Shown here one piece after another: positions 11,761 through 23,042 of a stretch of DNA of 64,000 nucleotides. The notes beneath the pieces were generated by a model. That model made no database searches, had not been told where the DNA came from, and saw only the letters and a list, made by a program, of their open reading frames with translations. The first letter of the stretch is position 1, and every line of letters begins with the position of its first letter. The stretch lies in the NCBI RefSeq assembly GCF_037042905.1, contig NC_087258.1, positions 9,836,501 to 9,900,500 on the forward strand, read 5' to 3'. The DNA comes from Lytechinus pictus (taxonomy: Eukaryota; Echinodermata; Echinoidea; Temnopleuroida; Toxopneustidae). The position numbers and the translations under genes were made by a program.

Positions 11761-13389
11761 GAAGGGCATGGCCATGGGAAGCGGCCGGGTGCTGGGGGTG
11801 AATAAGCACCCACTGGAAATTAGGTTGGTATGCTAAAATGTAGAGATTTGACCCCAATCCCTCAATTCAAGAGCGAAAACCCTTGGAGATTAGGTTCGTA
11901 TAATAGAGATAAGCTAAAACAGCAACAACAGCACCCGGCAACAGCAACCTTAATTACTAAATAGCTAATTCATTTGGGACCCCCTTTTTTGCTTGTCATT
12001 TTTTTCCGACCAATATCAACTTCAGGTTAGACTAGTGACTTTTTTTTATAAAAGGTTTTCTTGTTAATAAAACCAACATTTTTCTTTAAAAAATATTTTC
12101 CAGTTATATATGGGCCCCTAGGGAATTACAAGGAAAGTTTAAGAGCAACAATTACTAGAGGCAGCTAGCTATCCCTCTATAGATAAAGTTCATGACCTAT
12201 ATACTCATTTGTGGTCGGGCGACAGGGTATTTGGTGGTGCGGGGGAGGAGTGACATGAATCACCTACACATCTCTCATTGATGCTCCTAGCTCTTTCTTA
12301 TCTCTTCCCTTTTCTTTCACTTTATTCTCTCTCTCCTCCCCCTCTCTCTCAGTCCCCCCCCCCCCAATATATCACACCTCGATCGACTGGCGGCACGTAA
12401 TATATAGCTATATATATTTCATTAATTCGTGATAGATGCCTTCATTGTAATTTACTCTGTTCCTTAATAACATAGGAAAATTAGATTGAACTATATGTTT
12501 CATGCTTTTATCAACACATTTTTATGACAAAAAAACTTGCTCCAAAATAGAAAAATGATCCAAATTCTACACTCCACTCAGCTCAAACCCATGTTCAGGA
12601 TAAATTTTTAAAAAATGCGATTCACAATATGGCGAAACTTATAAGCCCAGGGGAAGGTGACGTCAATTGGATTTATTCCGATGTTTTACTGATTTAAAGC
12701 ACTGAGTAAAATTGTGAGCATGTAGTGGCGAAAATATTGGTAAAAATTCTTCAAATTCTCGCGTGATAAAAAGGGCAAAGTTCGTTCAAGTTCCGGCTAT
12801 ATTGAGAAAGTGCTGTTTACCTCTACATGTATGTGCACGAGCCCCCTTTCCGTTTCCTTTGCCATTTTTTTTTTAGAAATTGAGTGGATTTGAATATATG
12901 GATAGAAATCAAACAAGAATAATGCCGACAATCTCATCGATCGAAATCAGTAATAAAATAAGAAAATTATAGCATTTAAAGATTTGCTTATTTTATTTTT
13001 TGCAGGACTTTCTGCATTTTATTCATAAATCAATAACAAATTAAAAAAAACTTGATACAATAACAACGACATAAATGAGTACATTTTTGTGTGACAATCG
13101 AAAATATAAATAATGTATAAGATTGAAAACTACATAAATGAAGCATGTATAGTAAAGTGGGTAAAAAAATGCAGGGCCAGCTATAATAAGCAGGTAACTG
13201 CTTGAAATAATAGCAGCCATGAGGGAGGGCTATGGGAACCGTAATAGGTGAAAGTATGAAAGTTTAGATATTAAGTGGGGATTGATAAGATAAAGTTTTA
13301 AAAAAGTGCGAGTGAGTGCTATGGGTGAGTGCAGGTGATACATTTAAGAATACTTAGAAATAAGAAACTTTTTCAATGAAGCTTTAAAA
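11761..13389. other. intergenic DNA with CT-rich tract
   Basis: No genes are visible. A CT-rich low-complexity tract ending in a C homopolymer lies near 12285-12365. The part from about 13000 to 13389 may be the 3' non-coding tail of the LINE remnant that follows. Confidence 0.5.
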
Positions 13390-13990
13390 GAAAATGAGAC
13401 GCGGACTGTTTAATGATGTGACAAGGCATTCCAAATATCTGGACCATGGTGGCGAATTGTCTTATGAGTGAGTAATATTCTGGGATTGGTTAAGTGGATG
13501 CCTAATGAATGACGCGTTGGATAAGTATGTATGTCTTTGTTATAGATAAACAAATTGCGAAATGGAATTGGAATGGTATTTGTAGAAAATTTAAACATAA
13601 ATATGGCTATTTGGTATGTGTTAATATCCTCAATTTTCAATGTCTTTAAGCTGTAAAATATTGGATTAGTGTGTGCAATGTAATGTGAAAGTGTACAGAT
13701 GCGAAGTGCTTTTTTTAAAGACGGAATATCGTTTCTATTCTCGACTTACTACTCTACACCCCAAACAACATTGCAGTAAGATAAGTGGGATAAGATGAAT
13801 GAATTGTAAGGCATAAATAATGACTTTTTTTAAATATAATATTTCAATCTATATAAGATCCCTATCCCTCTGGATGTGAACATACATATATTGCGAATGT
13901 GACTGTTCCAAGTCAAATTAGAATAAATCAAAACACCTAACTATTTGGTTTCTTGTTTTTCAGTGATGGGAATATCATCTATAACAAAGA
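13390..13990 (-). pseudogene. non-LTR retrotransposon (LINE) reverse-transcriptase C-terminal remnant
   Basis: Read on the minus strand with several stops and frameshifts, it gives motifs typical of the C-terminal part of LINE reverse transcriptases: LGVLIYSNLTWNSHIRNI, GILYRLK, then YNSFILSHLSYCNVVWG, and finally TYPTRHSLGIHL and KTIRHHGPDIWNAL. The catalytic YADD region is absent, so the copy is 5'-truncated and dead. A separate foldback element starts only about 20 bp beyond its upstream end. Confidence 0.85.
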
Positions 13991-14008
13991 AGCATACAAA
14001 ACACATTC

Positions 14009-14617
14009 AAGGGATGGTCCAGGCTGGAGATATTTATATCTCAATAAATAGAGTAAAATTTACAGAGCAAAATACTGAAAATTTGATCAGAATCGGATAA
14101 CAAATAACAAAGTTATGAATTTTAAAGATTTGCATTATTCCGGTGAAACAATCCTAGGCATGTCTTCATGAATATTCATTAGGTGGGCTGATGATGTCAC
14201 ATCCCCACTTGTTATTTTGTATTATATTATATGAATTTAGGTTTATTCAAAACTGTTCTACAAAAAACTAAAACAATTAATCGGATTGACATGCTGATTA
14301 AGTGCATTAGTTATTTATTGCCTTAACTTATTTCATCATAATGGAGACACATCATTTACACATGTATGAAAAAATGAATCAAATATGATTTCATGTATAA
14401 GATAAGAAAAAGAAAAGTGGGGATATGACATCATCAGCCTACCTAATGAATATTCATGATGATGTGCATAAAACTGTATTCACAAAATATTGATAAACTT
14501 TAAAATTCAATAACTTTGTACTTTGTTTTCCGATTTTGATGAAATTTTCAGCATTTTTCTTAGAGAATTTTACTCTATTTATTTAGATATAAATATTTTC
14601 AGCCCGGACCATCCCTT
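14009..14617. mobile_element. about 0.6-kb foldback element (AAGGGATGGTCC ends)
   Basis: Left end AAGGGATGGTCCAGGCTGGA, right end TTTTCAGCCCGGACCATCCCTT. The inverted symmetry continues through TAAATAGAGTAAAATT, TGAATATTCATTAGGT and GATGATGTCA segments, giving arms of roughly 220 bp around an AT-rich centre. No coding capacity. A target duplication is not clear. Confidence 0.8.
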
Positions 14618-14825
14618 TAATGCAAATGAGAGATTCGATGTCATCCACTCACTATATTTCTTTTGTATCATTAGATGAAATGTAAAAAAATCAGATTTGA
14701 CAATAAGGATGCATCTTTGTGAATCAAAGTAGGTTGTTGGCAACCCACATTTTCAAGGAAAAATAAACACTGTTTATCTTATCATCATGATGAAGAAATA
14801 TACCCCGCCCCTGCATGCAGTCATG

Positions 14826-15138
14826 GGCCCGTATTCTGAAGTCGGGTTTAACTTAAACTCAGGTTTAAAGTTGTGGTTTAAGTATGGACAGCCAATTGTT
14901 ACATAAATCACTAACGGTAGAGATATCATATATTTCAGCTCATTTGGCTCTCAAATCATTCATAATTGTCTAGGAAGTATATATAGATTATTGTCTTCAC
15001 CATCGATGAATCAGGAAAGAGCACAGTAAACATAAGAAACGTACAACTTAATAAAAAATTTGATACTTTTGGCTTCCCATACTTAAACCACAACTTTAAA
15101 CCTGAGTCTAAGTAAAACCTGACTTCAGAATACGGGCC
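14826..15138. mobile_element. 313-bp MITE with GGCCCGTATTCTGAAGTC ends
   Basis: Terminal inverted repeats of about 60 bp begin GGCCCGTATTCTGAAGTC and continue through GGTTTAA and CTCAGGTTTAAAGTTGTGGT. ATG direct repeats flank the element (14823-14825 and 15139-15141), consistent with a 3-bp target duplication. It lies 0.2 kb upstream of the probable promoter at 15340. Confidence 0.85.
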
Positions 15139-15339
15139 ATGGAATCCGGCATGCGGGATCACACTCTCAGAAAAATCAGTCAAATAGTATACTGATATGT
15201 CTAGTCACATTTTGACATATATTTTAGTCAGAAATACCTCTGTTATAGTAAAATACGACTAGAAAATAGTTAAATGCGACTAGAATAACAGTTGCACCCA
15301 GCTGACCCTATTCTGATTTGTCTTTAGAGTGCACGTTTT

Positions 15340-15639
15340 TCATTTATGGCGCGAGTGACCCGCCATAGCTTTGTTGCTGAGCGACGTCTGCTTGTTTCCG
15401 GAAGTAATGATTTGGAGACAGCATGCAGCGCAGTGGTACGAAACGGTACATGTAAATATAGCGCTGCCGCGCCGCGGATATCGGCGGTGTTATTGTGCCG
15501 TGGCCGCTAGCCTGGCCGGGCTGTGTAATCACGATGAGGCAACCAAAATGTGGTCAAAGGAACTAAAATTTACGAAAACATCGATGTTTAAAAGTACATA
15601 CCGGTAATTTACGAGGACAAGAAACAACAGATTGCAATG
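15340..15639 (+). promoter_or_regulatory. probable promoter and non-coding first exon of the 513-aa gene
   Basis: A local CpG-rich island in AT-rich DNA. It contains an X-box-like palindrome GTTGCTGAGCGAC (15373-15385, compare the RFX site GTTGCCATGGCAAC) and a consensus ETS site CCGGAAGT (15398-15405). It ends in a strong splice donor CAATG|GTAAGT at 15639/15640. A matching acceptor, TTTCCTACATGTAG, ends at 17754, 32 bases before the start codon at 17787. The splicing link is an inference. Confidence 0.6.
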
Positions 15640-17754
15640 GTAAGTTACTTAGTCTTAGCCTACCCGGCCCTCGGGAAACCGCTCAGTCACTGCCTGATTC
15701 GATCTGATTTAATTGCACAATCTAATTTTGTTATCACAGTTTACTGTTTAGTTGGTTTGCATGGTTTGTGTCATTTTTATCGTGTGTGTTAAATATTTTT
15801 GAGACTCGATTGAGTGAGAACTGAGATTGAATGAGATGAGATAAAGGCCTAGTGAGAATGAGAGAGAAAAGGTGAACAAGTGTCAAGTGAAAGACTCGGT
15901 GACAGAGTGAGACTGAGACGAGAATTAAGAGGAGCTCGAAGCTAATCATAAATGATTAGGCCTAGGTCTCAGAACAGTTTAGCATGAGGTTAGAAATGTC
16001 TAACGTTTTTTATTTTGATGAACATGATGCAGCAGCAGCTCAAAGACTTTCACTTTGGTCTGCCTACCCTTGGCCTTGAGGACTCCATGATGATATATTT
16101 TTTAAATATTTTGACATATTAATTATTATGATGGGGTGTCCAAACTTCGCGGACTTTTCAAAAATATTCAACAAGCTTAAATTTGTTCACAAAATATTCA
16201 TAATTTATACAAAACCAATTCAAGAAATTGTTACCACATTGACGGCAAGATCGTAAACTACAAAATCATGGACGGAAATGTAAAGTAGGTCAAGGGGTTT
16301 CGCCGGTATCGCGATCTCAAGCCGATCGGCGAATGCTCGCTGTGCTGGTAAACCATTCTAAAAAAGTGTGACCTAACTTCGCGGACCAAAGTTTTTGTGG
16401 AGATTGAAACAAAAACTCAAGCTCAAAAAGTGAAATATTTGTATCAGATTGACAGCAAAATGCATAGAATCGGTTAGTACCACATTTAACTAACATTTTT
16501 GATGATTTCTGCTTGCAAAATAGTGATATCGTGATGCTTGTTGAGAATATCAGATTTCTTCAAAACGGGCGCTATATGGTGACAAATTTGCCGATCTTTT
16601 GTCAATATTTTCATGAATACTGAACTCATCTTAAAGAAACTTACACCAAAGGGTAATTTTACGTCGCTTTTCACGTTGAGGATGTCAGATTTTAAGGATA
16701 TTGGCTAGTTTTTTAGATAGTGACCGTCCGTGAAGTATGGACACGCGTGAAGTTTGGACTCACTGCCATACTTCTTCATCATTTAGCCTTGAATCTCTTT
16801 CCATACATGCATATGTGAGACCTCCACACCCGGATGGATTTCTCAAGGGAATTCATATTTACAGGGTGAAATTGGTTTATAAGTGAATTTTATTGATATT
16901 TGGACCTTCAAACGCCTAATGCGTATGAAGGGATAAAAATTATTTCACTGTGAATGGCCAAAATGAGAGGTTTCTTACTAGACCGATCTCGTGTAGATCA
17001 ATTGATCCGTTTGTCAACAAAGCAAATACAATAGGTCTGACCCTTGAACCGCTACGTTATGATGTACCTTCGATTAGCGATGTTTCAAAATGCTGTTTTG
17101 AAGAACCATTTATAGATAAAAATTATTATTTAACAAAAATATACTAAAATTTAATACTTGATTATAAATAATTATTATAATAATTATTCATAATCACATA
17201 TTAAATTTTTAAAGAAGTGGGAATGGTAGTGTTTAGTACGGCTCCTCTTCCCACACCTCGCACAAATCGGACTCTAAACACGTTGTGTTGACTGTTGGGG
17301 CAAAAAGTACATCCTTTAGTCTTTTTTATACCCTCGCAAATTTGACCCTAAACTCCTAGCAAAATAGATACACTTTTTTCATTATTTTAGTGTTTTTGAC
17401 ACCCTTATTACGTTACGTACGTAACGTGCCCTATCTTGAAAAAGACGTCCTTTTTTTTGGTCGCCCATGGTATCCACTTGTCATTGAAAGTGCCCCCCCC
17501 CCCCCGCGGCTACACGACCATTCACAATTCTTTGACTCACTATTACATGTACACTTTAAAAGTAGAGAACAAGAGGTTAAGAGAATATATTATTCTGTGC
17601 TATTTATTGAGTTAAAGAAGTGTGAATGGAAGTGTAGGTGCTCTCTCTAAGTCTAAATATCATATAATCGGAAGTTTCATTGAATGTAAAAAAGATAATG
17701 CCAATAACATGTATCTCTTTCAACCCTTCCTTGAATCATGTTTCCTACATGTAG
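15640..17754 (+). other. probable 5' UTR intron of the 513-aa gene
   Basis: No coding exons seen. It contains an imperfect inverted pair, GTGTCCAAACTTCGCGGAC at 16135-16153 and its mirror at 16726-16744 (17 of 19 positions), with a third ACTTCGCGGACC copy near 16380. There is also an AT-rich palindromic stretch at 17160-17205 and a C homopolymer near 17495. Confidence 0.5.
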
Positions 17755-17786
17755 ATTGTAATACAAATGACTGAACAAGCGCAATA

Positions 17787-20534
17787 ATGTCTACAACTCT
17801 CGTCCAAGGGAACAGTCTCACCCTTCTCCAAGGGTCCAGGAGCTCTGGTGTCAATGTCATCACCCCGGTCATGGCCGTGTCTGTTTGCCGTCCACCGGTC
17901 AGCAATGGCTTGCCATCTCGACAGGGAAGTGCGGTTGGTTCCTCTCGGCTCTCGGCAAAAAGCCTTCCAAGTAACACCCATTTAAAGTTACACAGCCAGG
18001 GGAGTGTACCTGCAATGAGCAGTATGTCGTCATCGCTCCTCGAGCCTTATCCTCCAGTGGAAGACACCACCTGGGCAAAAAATAGTGGGGAGAATGTGAC
18101 CCTACCTAGGATAACCAGTCCAGTGCATCTTTGCAGTACTGCCAACTCCCAGTCAAGTGTTGTAACCACCATCGATGCCACAACCAGGAAGGATAGAGTT
18201 GGTGAGGTGGATGCTTATCTCGAGAAACCACACCCACCTAGCATCTTCCCGAACTTTCGAGCCCTGCAGCGTCTCGCTGCCAGCGCAAAGCTGAGGATTA
18301 ATAACCTTAAATCGACAGAGGCTAAAGCTATCACTGCTTTACTGAATCAAGAAAACAATAATGTGCCCCAATCTTGCCAGGATGATGTCATCCAAGTGAA
18401 CAATGTTTTGAATTCTTCTTGGGAGTCAGAAGATGATGGTGATGCCAGTGCTTCTCACAATAACATCACAGATTCTGTTGTTCATCCTGAAAAAGGTGAG
18501 CAAAGTTATATCCACTGTCAAAATTGATAGTTGCATGCATCTAAAAACCTTATCTGTTATAACTGTCTTCGAATTTATTTGCCAAAACTTTCATGGTATT
18601 TCAATACTTTGGACATCCTCTGTCAAATGTCACCAACTTGACTTTTTGTAGGGTGAGGTACATGTAGGGTTCAGGGTAAATGGTGAGGTACTTATTATTT
18701 CAGTAGTTTAAGATCTCTGTCTTTGAACTAGAAGGGTAACTCTCAAAATACCGATTCATTACCAGAAGTATTTGCATGGACAAATCATTCTTTGGAATTA
18801 TCAAGTTATAAGCTATTTCATTTAAATTCATAGTGACTTTGATGACTTTTGGGTGCTTATCTACCCAGAATTTGTTCAGGCACCATCCGATTTGAAAAGA
18901 GAATGGGCTGAGTAAAAAAGATTCTGTGACAAAATCACAGCTTTGTCACTAATCCTTTCTTGTGTATGACCCCATTAATTCCAGGTACTTCCAAATCTAG
19001 GACCAAGAAACTCTACCGAAGCAGATCAAGGAGGCGAGGGGGCAAATCTCCTTCAAAGAAGAAACCCTCGCCCGCTCCAAAGAAAGACCACAACTCCTTG
19101 GGAGACTTCGCTCTAGCTTCAACCATGACACTGAACAGTCGCTGGGAAAGAAAAAAGGTAGAAACATTCAGTACCAAGTACAGTAAGAGTTTCACGTCCC
19201 GGAAAAGTAAAGAGAAAGACTCGTCCAAGAGGAGTTCTGCTGAAGTGTCCTTGACGACGGTTGCTTTGGAGAAGAGAGGCGATGCAACGACACCCCGTGC
19301 AATCACCAAACAGAGCAAATCTGAGGCTTCCAATGCGCTGACATCACGATCAGTGTTAGAACATGCTGCATCGGTTTATGGAAGTGGAAACCAGATTCAT
19401 GTGAGGCTGAGTAACAAGGGCAGGTCCAGTGAGTCGGATCATTCGATGAAGAAGGTGTTTTTGTCAGAGAAGCAGTCTAGTATGCTGAAGGATGGTGGGA
19501 AAGGCGTCCCCTGTGCCCCTCCCACTTCTCCCACCCCTCATCAGCTTGAGAAGTTCGAATACATACCATCATTAACCGATCTAAGAGTGAGTATAATGTT
19601 TTCAACTTTTTTAAGAGAGGAGAGGATTTTCTTGCATTATGTCTAAGGAATTCCAGAGATTAAGACTTTTTGTTGAATGAGTTAATTGGGTTAATAAGAT
19701 TGATCCAGTCATTTTTGTTAACATGTCAACCATACATTGAAATGCCATCCCTATATTAGGAAATAATTAAATTCATTGGGCCAATTCATTTTCTTTTACT
19801 ATTGATCATTTCTTATGGAAATGCATGGATTTTTCAAAATGAAAGAAATATGTAAGAAACACCATGTAGCAGTAGCATATCAGAGATTCGTACAAACAGA
19901 AATAAATTACAATGGTTATGATTTTTATTCTAGGTATGTATTTAATAAATAGTAATGAATGAAATAAAACTGAGAATGCAGAAAGGGCTAACCAAGACAA
20001 TGTGAAAAAAAAAAATTCATCATTTCATGATTGTTTCATCAACATCATATAATCAGAATGAATTGATTTGTCAGTGTTTTCTAGTTCTTATAAAAAAAAT
20101 GTGTATTCTTGTCAAGTAATCATGACTTTTGGCAGTTATGAAGTGAAGTAAGAATGGATAAAAATGGAAGTCTGATGAACAAGATAGTTGATTTATTTTA
20201 TGGCATTGCCCTACAGGTACATCAATGATTAGTACTATATTGAACATGTATGTAATATTGTTTATGATATTAAAGATATGTCACTTTTGTGTTTGCTGTA
20301 CAGAGCCAAAGGGTATTGAAAGACAGGCTAACAGTGATCGATGCAGATGAGAAGAAAAAAAGCCAGAAGATCCGCGAGGACAGAGCGCGTCAGGAAAAGC
20401 AGTCAGCCCGCAACAACATCGGCATGATGAGACATAGACAGAGGCAGGAGATCTACGCTCTCAACAAGGTCATGACGGAACTCGAGAATAGCCAGTTCCT
20501 CAAGTTCTGTGAAACCATGAAGGACAAGACCTGA
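17787..20534 (+). CDS. unrecognised 513-aa Ser/Lys-rich protein, three coding exons
   Basis: Exons 17787-18495, 18985-19586 and 20304-20534 join in phase (AAAAG|GTGAGC, TTCCAG|GTACT, CTAAGA|GTGAGT, CTGTACAG|AGCC). An in-frame TGA lies 15 bases upstream of the ATG, so the start is firm. Residues 1-236 are Ser/Thr-rich and probably disordered, with one helix-prone patch around FRALQRLAASAKLRINNLKS. Residues 240-270 are strongly basic (RSRSRRRGGKSPSKKK), a possible nuclear-localisation or microtubule/RNA-binding segment. Residues 438-513 form a charged, probably helical C-terminus with REDRARQEKQ and QEIYALNKVMTELE, which looks like the most conserved part. I do not recognise the family. The X-box-like site at the probable promoter hints at a ciliary gene, but that is only a hint. 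AATAAA signals at 21138-21143 and 21435-21440 are candidate 3' ends. Confidence 0.85.
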
Positions 20535-22540
20535 AAGCTTTGAACCACCAGGACCCATCTTGCATATGAGAACTTATGATTAATAGTAACTTTGCTAATC
20601 AGTCATAAATGCCATGGAAACCTTGGGTTTGATTGGCTGATGAGCCCTGGGGACTTTTTACAAGAAGCGGTTTGTAAAGTTACACACGATTTTACGAATG
20701 ACTGGAATATGAAGTGCTAAATATGAGCTATATAAGTTTTTCTTTTAGTTTTTCCAAATATTACATTTTCCCCATATCATCTCATCCATATGATTTTATC
20801 ATACTTTGCACTACATTTACATTAATAGTATAAATGTTTAATATTCTTTGAATGATAACATTAATAATGACTAAGAAACCAATTGAGTTTGCTATATTCT
20901 CGTCACTCATTTAACCCTTTGCATGCGAATTTTGCAAAATTGCACATTTATATAATTAATTTCAAAAATGGTATTAATTAGTTTTTCCTTCATCTTGGCA
21001 CTATGGAAGCTAGTAATAGCTATTATTCTCTAGTAACAACTAAAAAAAATAACTATCAGTATCACTGATGCAGTAAGGGAAGCAAAGTTCAACGTAAGAA
21101 AATATGAAATGAACATAAGTTATTATAATCCCTTCAAAATAAATTCAGTAAAGAATTAAACTCTTGTGTAACCTTACCAAAAGTTTTATGAAACAGGCTC
21201 CTGTTACCATGGTACACGTTTTTACCATTGCAGCAAAGAAACCATTAATCATAAATGTTCATGCAAGGGGACCTAAGACATATATCCGACGATGAAGTGT
21301 GGTTTGGTAGATCGAGGATGATATACAAGCAGACATGTTATAGATTAGTTGTTTAGATTATTGAGTGGAATCTTGTTGGATATGTTTCTGAAGGCAAGTA
21401 AAACAAAATCATGGTTGGAATTATAATAATAGACAATAAAATAGCCCAGAACAAATATTGACATATTCCAGAAGCAGTTTTGAACTTTTGATTTCCCTCA
21501 TATTTTTTATGGTTTGGGAGTGAGATTATTTTTGCAGCATACTACTGTATATGTTCAAGTGCAGCTAAACTACATTGGTATCTCCAACAGAAGGCAATGT
21601 TTCTTCAGATACATACTGTGATTGCGAATATTTAGTCAAATTTCTGCCTATTTCACTTACTGCTTCAAAGTGACTTTTTCATGCAAATGTTTTTAAAACT
21701 GGATTTTTAAGTAGGAGTAGCTCTTTGAATGCAGTTAGCACTAAACTTGGCAGCACAGCTGAAGTGTTTCATGAAGCTTTTCATAAAATCATGCAAAAAT
21801 TGCTGGAGTATGAATGCCAAAAATAACAGTTCAAAATGATTGCAGGCTCTTGGAATGAGTGTATTGTATTAAAGTCATAAAAAATGAAGACTGTAATTGT
21901 TTAATTTACTTGTGGAAAGTAATAATGTTGAAAAAATTTGAAATTATAATTTACTTCAGATTTTGGCCACAGAAAATATACTTTGGCCTGAGAATCATCA
22001 TATAGAAAAAGGATTTTCACCAATTTAATTTTTGAAAGTTGGCTAATGGGAATGTGATTAAAACTGATGTTAGACAATTTCCAGGATGAACATGTATCAA
22101 TGACAATGGTTTCACAGCTCTGACAGTATTGACTAGTGAGTATATTTCTATTGCATATACACTGAAAATACTGAATTAGATATATTACAAAAAATATAAA
22201 TGAATACTATAATGAATATCATGAATAGTAAATTGGGTATTTTATATATTTGATTCGTTCAAATACAAATTTGTTATAGATTACCATTCGATATAAATCT
22301 ACTAATTTTTATCAAGCTTAATGGGTATATATTGAATATGAATAATTATATTGAAATGAGTAGTAGTGTTAATGGTGCAGTGAAGCACCATCATGAAGTG
22401 ACATTGATATAATGTTTTAAGCTATATAGATCATGTTGATAATTTTGATGTAATTATACAAAATTGATACAATACTTCTACATTTCTAATGATAGACATA
22501 TTTACATGTATATGATGTCATGCAAAAGAGTCGATTAAAT
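20535..22540. other. 3' UTR / intergenic DNA
   Basis: AT-rich, no credible exons. It includes possible polyadenylation signals of the preceding gene at 21138-21143 and 21435-21440. Nothing else seen. Confidence 0.5.
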
Positions 22541-23042
22541 AGGGGGAATTTCACCCTAGCAAACAGTTTATTGTAAAAATAGCCGAAAAAAATATTAAAG
22601 AATATTGGCAAAGGTTTGAGAAAAATCAATAAAAGAATAAGGGTTATTAGAATTTGAATTATTGGATTTGTAACGTCATATGTGAGCAGCTTTCCTACAT
22701 ATCTAATGGTAAAAAAAAAATCAATGAAATTTTATTTTCTCAGAAAATTGAAAATGTTTTTTCCTGCACCTTCAGTATATCACTACCCAAATCATTTCAC
22801 ACCTGCTCCCAAAAAGAAAAATAAAAAATAAATCATCACGAACCATTAAAAAAAAAGAAAGAAATTTATGCATTTTATATTCCATAACATGTGGGGCAGC
22901 TGCTCGTTTATGACATCACAAATCCAAAACTTCAAATTCTTTCTTAATCTTTAGTGGATTTTTCTCAGACCTTCACCAATATTTGTTATTTTTTCTGACA
23001 TTTTTACAAGAAACTATTCGTCAGGGTGAACTTCCCCCTTAA
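22541..23042. mobile_element. about 0.5-kb foldback element (GGGGGAATTTCACCCT-type ends)
   Basis: The left end (GGGGGAATTTCACCCTAGC) faces AGGGTGAACTTCCCCC on the right. Arms of about 150 bp share TTGTAAAAAT, GAGAAAAATC and GGATTTGT segments in inverted order. The centre is AT-rich. No coding capacity. Confidence 0.8.

Noticed and set aside
17720-17981. Minus-strand ORFs opposite the first exon of the 513-aa gene
   Set aside because: Shadows of the well-supported plus-strand coding exon.
17787-20534. Assignment of the 513-aa protein to a named ciliary gene such as JHY
   Set aside because: I could not match any motif I am sure of; the promoter X-box alone is not enough.
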